Shown: piece by piece, positions 56,315-64,000 of the stretch
Numbering within the stretch: position 1 is the stretch's first letter
Layout of the letters: each line of letters starts with the position of its first letter
Assembly: GCF_963678635.1 (NCBI RefSeq)
Contig: NC_087067.1
Coordinates: 8,849,716-8,913,715 of the forward strand
Length of the DNA stretch: 64,000 bases
Source: Symsagittifera roscoffensis
Lineage: Eukaryota; Xenacoelomorpha; Acoela; Convolutidae
Direction of reading: 5' to 3'
Program-made: the position numbers and the translations under genes
The notes under the pieces: generated by a model
Seen by the model: the letters and a program-made list of their open reading frames with translations, nothing else
The model's database searches: none
Told to the model about the DNA's origin: nothing

Positions 56315-56743
56315 CGTGTGTTTTACTGATTTGTCGCAAAAGGGACAAGAAACATCAAATATTCCACCAGAAATCTGTGTTTCAACGTGAAGTTTGAAGC
56401 ACATATAGCACACAAAATTTTTGCAGCAGCTCAGTTTTTCACCGCTGGCTAATTCTAAGCAGATAAAACATAGCAGCCATGTTCGTCTCTCGGTCGAAAA
56501 ACTGGCTTCGGATTGCGTTTCAGGTTGTATGATTGAATTATTGTGATGAGTATCATTAGATGATTCTAGAAAATTCTCTGTGCTGTAATTGGCTGATTCT
56601 GCGCTGAGTTGGATTTCAGTAAACTGTGACATTTCGAGCTCGTCTGGCGTTTCTCCGGAAGTTTCTTTCCCGGAAGAGTTGCCCTCTTCAACTTCCGTTC
56701 GTGGGTTCTCATTGTCAGGTTTTACAGGAATTTCAGAAGTCAT
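56315..56743 (-). CDS. RNF217: RNF217-like exon 1: N-terminus and RING1
   Basis: The ATG at 56743 is the first after an in-frame TGA, so the N-terminus is complete. Its 143 codons end at a GTAGGC donor with a complete ACG codon (phase 0). Residues 1-85 are acidic and Ser/Asn-rich, likely disordered. RING1 covers about 90-140, with LLCFICLE (Cys92, Cys95), SCCKNFVCYMC (Cys106/107, Cys112, Cys115) and VSCPFCDK (Cys133, Cys136). In RBR ligases this domain binds the E2. The next exon is 2b or 2a, both in phase. Confidence 0.85.
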
Positions 56744-57630
56744 AATTTTTCACCAGTATTACAATCCTCGAGTTAATTTTCAACTGGAGCAAACATAAAT
56801 TTTTTTTACAAAATTGTTCATGTACCCGTTTAAGAACTAATTAAATGAAGGAAATAAAATCAAAACAAACGGAAAATGATATTTTAGATTTTGTCAATGA
56901 TATAGACTTACTCAGCTCCTAAACCACGCCGATTTAACTTATCTTAAAACAAGTAAAATTCATCGCTCTTTGGTTTTGACGCGGAAATAATAACTATTTG
57001 GAAAACTTGATACTAAAGGAATCTTCTAAGTAAATTTAATTGAAGGCAAAAGGTGAATAACTTAAAGAGACTTTTTGCAGGTCTTCTGAATAATATTAAA
57101 TTATTAATTTTGGCGAGATTTTCTTTTCAATCAAATGGTGCAGAATATTCACATGATGAAAATATGTAAAAGACCATTGTTTTGGTTGTATCTTTTATGG
57201 TTCTTTTTGGTCGCATTTGAGAAAATCAGAGTGCAAGTAAAAAAAGGTTTAAATATAAATAAACGTGCATCGCATGGTAAAACTAAGCACACATTTTTGA
57301 TTTCCAATATTTTTACACAATGCATCGCAAAGCAGAGCTCACACAAATAAAAAGAAAAAATTCAACCGTTTGAAACTTAATAGGTGTATAATGCAGAATA
57401 TCAAATTATCAAAAATTCGAAGGTGCAGAAAAACGCTTGAGTTTTGAAAAAATAACAGCGGGCCAAATAGCTAATGAGCCTAAAGTCGACTCTTTTTTGT
57501 TGTTAGGTTTCTGGGATTCTCCCTGTTAATATCATAGAAATATCTATTAGTTTTTTCAGTCCCAATACAAATCCGAAGCGTATTCAGACGTGGAAGGCTC
57601 TGTTACATATCAACAAACCGGTGCCAAGTA
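56744..57630. other. Upstream of the RNF217-like gene, no feature seen
   Basis: AT-rich. Presumably holds the promoter and 5' UTR, but no element can be pointed out. Confidence 0.4.
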
Positions 57631-57750
57631 ATTTGAATGAGTAAATATTTTAATTGCTACAGGATATCAAAATAGAAAAAAATGGACACAATTTGAATGA
57701 GTAAATATTTTAATTGCTACAGGATATCAAAATAGAAAAAAATGGACACA
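57631..57750. repeat. 60-bp tandem duplication
   Basis: 57631-57690 and 57691-57750 are identical except possibly at the outer edge. The second copy abuts the foldback element end exactly. Confidence 0.97.
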
Positions 57751-59313
57751 TTACGAGGCCAAACTGTGCACTGGATAGGAGCACAATTTTGTGTCTGTAT
57801 GTTCCTGGATTCCAGAGACAAGTCTTAAAATATGTTCCAAAATGTAAGTGGATTCCACAAACAAAATTTCAATTGATTCCGCATACATATACCTGTAAGG
57901 TAAATTTTGTCGCCACATTTGTTTTGTTGCGGATTCCGCAACAAGCAAATATAGCTAGTTGTTTTGGATTAGGCAACTGTAAGTGGATTTCGCAAAATGT
58001 ATGCGCAATCCGCAAATTTATGTGGATTCCGCAAACTGTAAGTGGATTCCGAATTCTGTTCAATACTGAACTTGCATATGAACAATTAAAAACTTAGCTG
58101 GAATTCTTATCTCTAGCGATGCGGAATTTAAAAGCAAAGACTTGAACCTTGTCAGCGGAATCAACAAACAAGTCTTAAAACATTGGTAACCTAAATCGGT
58201 GGATGTCATCTTTTAGTATTTTGGAAACAAAACACCGAACAATTTCAATATTTGGAGTCATTGAGTTGAGAGTGTATGGAACACACATCATATCAACAAA
58301 TTAGGTCAGTATTTGGGATTGCGTCAATCCCAAATACTGATTTTGGAAGCATAACGCCGAATAAATGCAGTAATTGTAGTAATTGGGTTGAGAGTGTATG
58401 GAAACACAACACACAGCATATCGTCAAATTAGGTCAGTATTTGGGATTCCATCAATCCCAAATACTGGTCAGTATTTGGGATTGATGAAATCCCAAAAAC
58501 TGGAATAATGTGGAATAAATATGGAAAATATCCATTATTTGGAGTCATTAGGTTGAGAGTGATTAGAAACCCAACGCTTAGCAAATCGTCAAATTAGTTC
58601 AGTATTTGGGATTCCATCGATCCTAAACACTGGTCAATATTTGGGATTGATGAAATCGCAAAAACTGGAAATAATGTGGAATAAATATGGAATTTATACA
58701 TTATTTGGAGTGATTAGGTTGAGAGTGATTAGAAACCCAACGCTTAGCAAATCGTCGAATTAGTTCAGTATTTGGGATTTCATCGATCCCAAATACTGGT
58801 CAGTAATTGGGTTTCCAACAATCTCAAACACTGATCTAAACTAATAAATTTCTATTCTAGTAAACTTTTATTCTAGTGAAATCAAATCATGTATAATGAT
58901 ATAATCATGATATAATTTTAAAGGCTACTGCACATATAAATATATCTAAAGGGAATCCGCAAACAAAATGCGGATTCCACTTACAGTTTGCGGATTCCAC
59001 TTCCAACTTGCGGATTCCACTTAGAGTTGCGGTTTCCGCAACAGCTCAATTTCTTGATACAAATGTTTTATCATTTGTTTGTGGATTCCACAAACTGTTC
59101 TAGATTCCGCAAATACAGTTGCGAATTCCGCAAATTCGCCTACTTTTCGAGCGATTTTGAGCGGTACAATGATTAATGTATTTGTTTGTGGAATCCAAAA
59201 CAGCATAGAAGATCAAATTAAAGTAGCAATGTTGCGGATTACGCAACAAATCTGATTTTGGCCTGTTGCGGATTCCGCTTACGATGCAGAGAATGCACAG
59301 TTTGGCCTCGTAA
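57751..59313. mobile_element. Foldback (TIR-rich) non-autonomous element
   Basis: Bounded by TTACGAGGCCAAACTGTGCA at 57751 and its exact inverse ending at 59313 (the inverted match extends two bases further out on both sides). Subterminal regions on both sides are packed with GCGGATTCC/GGAATCCGC motifs in both orientations, including the 17-base palindrome at 57926-57942 (GTTGCGGATTCCGCAAC). The centre holds hairpin-rich repeats. No transposase is present. A target duplication is not clear. Partial ends at 25462 and 33458 show it is a dispersed family. Confidence 0.8.
58260..58835. repeat. Hairpin-forming direct repeats of about 170-185 bp
   Basis: At least three diverged units (GGTTGAGAGTG(A/T) at about 58385, 58550 and 58706). 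They contain CAGTATTTGGGATT and its inverse AATCCCAAATACTG in close pairs. The best is at 58306-58340, a perfect 15-bp stem with a 5-base loop GCGTC. Confidence 0.85.
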
Positions 59314-59575
59314 TGCACACCATAATTGACAAACGCTACAGAAATTTTTGCGCATGACACTTTTCATATGAACAATTTTACTCTTAAGTGAAATTTCGCG
59401 ACAGTCAAAACAATTCTCGCAGTAACAAATGATGTGATATGAGAAGCTAGTCTTGAAAAACCTCTCATGTGCGAAGGACCGAACGGCAAAAAAACTTGCC
59501 AGCTAAGCGACATTCGTTTTTTCCTAATTCAAAAGAAATAAGGATTGAAATCAATCAATATTGGACAGTTTAAAG

Positions 59576-59922
59576 CAGTAGCGGGTTTAGGTCTGCGGAC
59601 GCATCTTCCCTAAGGGATTCGACCCCCTGCCGACCCAAAGAGTCCCAAATTTGTACTATTTTGAGATATCCACTTTTGGATGACTGACCTTCAAATTTTT
59701 CTAAAGGCGCCTTGAGCGCCAATATATACTAATTTTGAGGGGGGGTAGCACCAATTAAACGCAATTTTTTGAAAAATGGCCAATACAGGGTTATAGAGTG
59801 ATTTGGTAGAGCTCAGAAAATTTGAAGATCATTAGAGTGATTTGAAAAAAGTCGAGAAAAATTTGAAAAATCCGCACCCCCCCCCCCCCCTCACGCTCGA
59901 GAAATTCCCAGATTCGCGCCTG
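59576..59922. mobile_element. hAT-like MITE, copy 3
   Basis: Left end CAGTAGCGGGTTTAGG and right end the inverse of CAGGCGCGAATCTGGG, with an interior like copy 1 (GGATTCGACCCCCTGCCGACCC, GGCGCC, CTCGAGAAATTCC). Flanks GTTTAAAG (59568-59575) and GTTAAAAG (59923-59930) match at 7 of 8 bases, an 8-bp target duplication with one change. Confidence 0.8.
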
Positions 59923-59930
59923 GTTAAAAG

Positions 59931-61034
59931 GACTTTATTGTTCCGTCCATTGGTTTTATTGTATTCGTGTGTGTTTTATCATTTTTTATTTTTGTTTTCA
60001 ATGCAAAATCAGGAACCACAAATAAAAATCGGACTGCGTTGAGTGATACATCATGTTAAAGCCCTTACAGTCGCGGTTTGAAGGACATTTATGTACTTAA
60101 AAAAAACAGTTTTGAGAAAGAACAGTTTGAAATTTTTGATTTTTTCTGTCTTATTTCGTGCGAATAGAGTGAGCGAGCAGTCTTACTTTGATTGCTCAAA
60201 AACTAACAATAGCTTATTTTAAGTTATAAAATTTTAGTTTTACTTGAGTAACCTTAGTATAATATAAGTATTCTAGCGCATTATTGAAATCAACGCATTC
60301 AACTCAAAAAACTGCAAAAATAGGCTCGAAAAAAATTTTGCAAGTTTTTGTTTTGCTTTTTTTCTTTTTGTAGTAATTTATCTCCAAAAATTGCTTCTCA
60401 TTTTGCTTATTCTACTATGACTATTGAGTATAATTAAGCTCCAGTTTTTATTAAGCTCCTTTTATCACACCACGCCGAAAGAAAAACATTAATTTGAAAA
60501 ATTTCTGGTATTTTTGAAGACTATGGTCGGAACATTATGTGCTTCTTGCACAGTAACCGGCTATCCTTGTGTTATTAGTTCAATTGTCGAAATACATGAT
60601 GCTTGGGGTAAAACAGATTGTTCGCCATTCAGCTTTAAGTGATAACATTGAAGGAATTTATCGCAAATTTTAAACAGTACTTAATCAATATCGAGCGCTG
60701 ATTTAAGCTATCCGGATAGCACGAACAAAAATGAACTTTCAAACGCGTTTATCTGAAATTGGGTTATATTTAAATAACTAGTGAACAGAAAAAAAACTTC
60801 ACCAGAACTAATATGATGTAACTTACTCTTTAAAAATGCGGCTAAAATTTTCCCCCAAAGATGATTGATTTAGGTGTCTTACTTCATCAAAAGTAACATT
60901 GAAACAACCAAGTTAATTGATGAGCACGTTATATCAAATGAAGACTCTTGCATAGCCTAACAAAGTTTAAAGAATGGTAAAATTTTCAAAAATTTGCTTG
61001 AAACGTTTGAAGCTTGTCCTCAACAAAACTTCTG
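59931..61034. other. AT-rich DNA, no gene seen
   Basis: Only short frames, for example 39 codons from 60523 (MVGTLCASCTVTGYPCVISS), with nothing to support expression. Confidence 0.4.
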
Positions 61035-62135
61035 ATTTCTGTTCAGTAAAAATTACCGTTTTTGGTTATCCACAAAAATTATATTGTCTCACCCGGTTTA
61101 ATTATACAAATCCATAAACTAAGTCTATAAAAAAATTTTAGTCATGCAAATTTCATAAAATTTGCTGAAATGAAATCATTGAATTTTGAAAATTTTTTTA
61201 TTTTGGCATAAATTTCGAGGTATCGTCTAAAACAAGGTTGATCATACAGCTTCCACATATTGAAGTTCTATGACTAGCATTTTTTAATGGCAGCAGCAAA
61301 AATTTTTCGAAGTAGTATCAAAAATCCTCAGGAAAAGGGTTTTTTTAATCGCAAAATGAAATTTGTACTCGAAAATTAATTTTGTTGTGTGCAAAAAATA
61401 GCTCTGAATACACAAAAACTAATTTTTTCTGTTTCTCAAGATAATTTTCAAATTTGCTCAAAACGGTCTATTATTTTTGTTTGGCATGTTTTTGTTTATG
61501 ACTTGATCAATGCAAGATTGAAAAAAACTTCAATTTTTTTAAAATCAGCACTGAACATTTTTGCCAAAAATTAAAAGTTTGATAGTTTCTTTATATCAAT
61601 TGCTTAAGACAAAACTAAGACAATCAAGGCCTTTTACGATTGATTGTAACTGCGAGACGGTCAAACCTTTAGTGACTCTCCCCTTGAGTAACCAAGGTTT
61701 TTGCCACTTGTGTTTGGTTATAAACACAACCTAAAAATTTTGAGAAATTCAATCTTTTATAGAACAAATTTTTTTTGTTTAATGGAAATTTGCTAGTGAT
61801 ACTATTTGCATATATAAAAAATTGCCGATCATAGACCTTTCATGCACTATTGAGAACTGATAGAATTTGCATGAAAAGGGTTTGAGTAGCATTTTTTCTT
61901 CCGTATATATAAATTATATAAAAAAGCATTTTTGGTCAATGCGGGTATATAGGTTTTTGCAAAGTTTCAACTTTCTAGAACTTTGTTGGTCTGTATAAGA
62001 GGCTTCTCTTGATAAAATTTTCTCATCAATTTATTTGGCTTTCAGCGTAATTCTTGATTGACTAAAAAAAGCAAAATCACCCATTTTTGAGGAAAATTTT
62101 GACAGCGAATTTTGAAAGGCTAATTGCTTCATAAA
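61035..62135. repeat. Dispersed ~1.1-kb repeat, copy 1
   Basis: Matches 62868-64000 along its whole length with many substitutions and small indels. Shared phrases include GACCGTTTTTGGTTATC, GCTCTGAATACACAAAA and TTGGTCTGTRTAAGAGGCTTCTCTTGATA. The middle part belongs to the same family as 33890-34260. Non-coding. Confidence 0.85.
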
Positions 62136-62867
62136 AATTCTGGTGAAAATATCAGCAATTTTTTTTTACTTTTTGCCTAAGTTTAATCCAATTTGAGAAA
62201 AATGCGAATGAAATTTCAGCTTTTGTTCGTTTTATCCGGATAATTTAAATCAAAACTGTAATAGAGCAGAACTGATTATTTCCAATGCCGGAGATAATTC
62301 GAAGCCATGAACCGCTTTTACGCTGCACAAATTCTCTTTGATAATTTGATCTACTGATTCTTTTTTAATTTATGAAGAAAAAATGAATGTATTCAGCAAG
62401 CAGATTTACACTTATATCACATCAAAAAATTAAAGCTGTTTCTTTGACTTGTCAATTTCGATCATTGTAAATATGATATGCGGCTGAAACAGAATTGATT
62501 TCACAAAGTCAATAATAGTAACTTGTTAATTTTTGCTTAAGGTTTTCATAAAAAATATGCTTTCATTTATTATTAGGATCGTCACCCTGTGTGAAAATAC
62601 TACAAAAAATATGTTTGTTAAAATGGGTCATTTGTGAGAATTTCTGTATGTGAAACTGATGCCTTAACTAAAATTTGTTGGTATAGTTGAGCACGATTGG
62701 ATCCCTCAACTAAAATGAATATTCAAATGATATGAGAGATGTATTTAGGGTAGGGGGACGCAGCTTCTATTTCAGGAAATCAATCCCCTCACCAACAAAA
62801 TGGTCCCTGTTTCTGTGACAGCCAGTTTCGGCGACTAAATTCAAACAAAATTTCTGATTTCTGTTTC
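62136..62867. other. Spacer between the two repeat copies, no feature seen
   Basis: AT-rich, no frame or repeat recognised. Around 62750-62820 a short stretch (GGGGGACGC ... CCCCTCACC ... GGTCCC) loosely resembles the interior of the MITE family but lacks its ends. Confidence 0.35.
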
Positions 62868-64000
62868 TTAAAAATGACCGTTTTTGGTTATCAAAAAAAA
62901 TTATATAGTCTTACCCGTGTTAATCATACAGTTTCATGAACTAAGTCTTTGAAAAAAATTAAGTCATACAAAATTTAAAAATTTAGCTGAAATGAAGTCA
63001 TCAATTTTTGAAAAAATTCTTATTTTGGCATAAAAATCGAGGTATTGTCTAAAAGAAAATTTTTTGTCAAAAAAGGCTGATCATACAATTTCTACATATG
63101 GAAGTTCTATGACTAGCTTTTTTTGATGGCAGCAAAAATTTTTCGAAGTATTATCGAAGGTCCTCAGGAAAAGGTTTTTTTTATCGCAAAATGAAATTTG
63201 TACTCAAACAAAGATTTTCTTTGGAATTTTTTTTTGCATGCAAAAATTAGTTTTGTTGTGTGCATAACACAGCTCTGAATACACAAAATTTATTTTTTTC
63301 TGTTTCTCAGGATAATTTTCAAAATTGCTCAAAGCAGCCTATTATTTTTGTATGGCATGTTTTTGTATGACTTGATCAATGCATGATTAAATAAAACTTC
63401 AATTTTTTTGTAAATCAGCACTGAACATTTTTGCCAAAAATTAAAAGTTTGATAGTTTCTTTATATCAATTGTTTAAGACAAAACTAAGGCAATCAAGGC
63501 CTTTTGAATTGATTGTAACTGCGAGACTGTCAAACCTTTGGTGACTCTCCTCTTGAGTAACCAAGGTTTTTGCCACTTATGTTTGGTTATAAACACAACC
63601 TACAAAATTTGAGAAAATCAATCTTTCATAGAACAAATTTTTTTGTTTTATGGAAAGTTGCTAGCGATACTATTTGCATATATAAAAAATTGCCAATCAT
63701 AGACGTTTCATGCCCTATTGCGCACTGATGGAATTGACATGAAAAGGGTATGAGTAGCATTTTTCCTTCCGTATATATACATTATAAAATAAGCATTTTT
63801 TTGATCAACGCGGGTATAAGGTTTTTGTAAAGTTTTAACTTTCTAGACCTTTGTTGGTCTGTGTAAGAGGCTTCTCTTGATAGAACTTTCTCATCAATTT
63901 ATTTGGCTTTCAGCGTAATTCTTGATTGACTAAAAAAAGCAAAACCACCCATTTTTCGGGAAAAATTTGGCTGCGAATTTTGAAAGGCAAACTGCGTCAT
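62868..64000. repeat. Dispersed ~1.1-kb repeat, copy 2 (runs to the window edge)
   Basis: Partner of 61035-62135 at an offset of about 1.83 kb. Includes an extra ~50 bases near 63200-63250. Confidence 0.85.

Larger units (their letters stand above)
36171..56743 (-). other. RNF217: RNF217-like RBR E3 ubiquitin ligase gene, with duplicated IBR-RING2 exons
   Basis: Six coding exons on the minus strand span 20.6 kb. Using one cassette, exon lengths are 429, 330, 214 and 164 bases, in phase throughout, giving 378 residues: RING1, IBR, RING2, then a C-terminal membrane segment. RBR ligases take ubiquitin from an E2 onto a RING2 cysteine before passing it to a substrate; here that residue would be Cys262 in the sequence DGGCTHMKC. 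RNF217 is the family member with this layout, and the spacing NAQKCPKC-IQR-GC-H-M-C, the GDH...S-I-GC block and the tail anchor all fit it. The IBR and RING2 exons occur twice. Intron 1 carries element B, and the E3b-E4 intron carries a truncated copy of it and a satellite. The domain call is firm; orthology is inferred by eye. Confidence 0.85.

Noticed and set aside
60523-60642. Short Cys-containing ORF (39 codons)
   Set aside because: Length is within chance expectation and nothing nearby supports a gene.

Overview
This is an AT-rich nuclear segment from an animal, probably an invertebrate. The evidence is a spliced RBR ubiquitin-ligase gene whose exon layout and C-terminal membrane segment match RNF217, GT/AG introns, a tRNA-derived SINE, hAT-like MITEs, a LINE fragment and two Ty3/gypsy-type LTR retroelements. 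The species cannot be named from the sequence. Most of the window is mobile or repetitive DNA, and the six-frame view is mostly noise outside the regions below.

Layout. 1-6462: AT-rich DNA with a MITE (1625-2042), an AT microsatellite, a degenerate ~350-bp repeat cluster and a tentative two-exon plus-strand gene (1032-1203, 4926-5419) facing a tentative minus-strand terminal exon. 6463-24458: one ~18.0-kb minus-strand LTR retroelement (element A) with ~0.4-kb LTRs, a 5-bp target duplication, gag, protease, RT, RNase H, integrase, an envelope-like gene and unassigned ORFs, all decayed. 24459-33460: LINE scrap, foldback-element end, an ~815-bp tandem array and related repeats, and a SINE. 33460-36113: dispersed repeats and a second MITE.

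36171-56743: an RNF217-like gene on the minus strand. Exon 1 (RING1) is at 56743-56315, the IBR and RING2 exons are present twice (47521-47192 plus 46594-46381, and 38263-37934 plus 37386-37173), and the last exon (membrane segment, stop) is at 36334-36171. Intron 1 holds a young 6.2-kb Ty3/gypsy element (element B, 48311-54494) inside an older plus-strand repeat. The second large intron holds a truncated copy of element B (44219-46198) and an 18-copy, 139-bp satellite (39045-41552). The layout fits one tandem duplication of a ~9.2-kb block running from 36975 to a point inside element B, followed by loss of ~5 kb from the second copy.

57631-64000: a 1.56-kb foldback element with internal hairpin repeats, a third MITE, and a ~1.1-kb dispersed repeat present twice. 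Only the RNF217-like gene looks like a functional host gene with good support. The most unusual object is its duplicated catalytic exon cassette: the phases mean that using one cassette gives a full 378-residue membrane protein, while joining both creates an immediate TGA stop and a form without the membrane segment.
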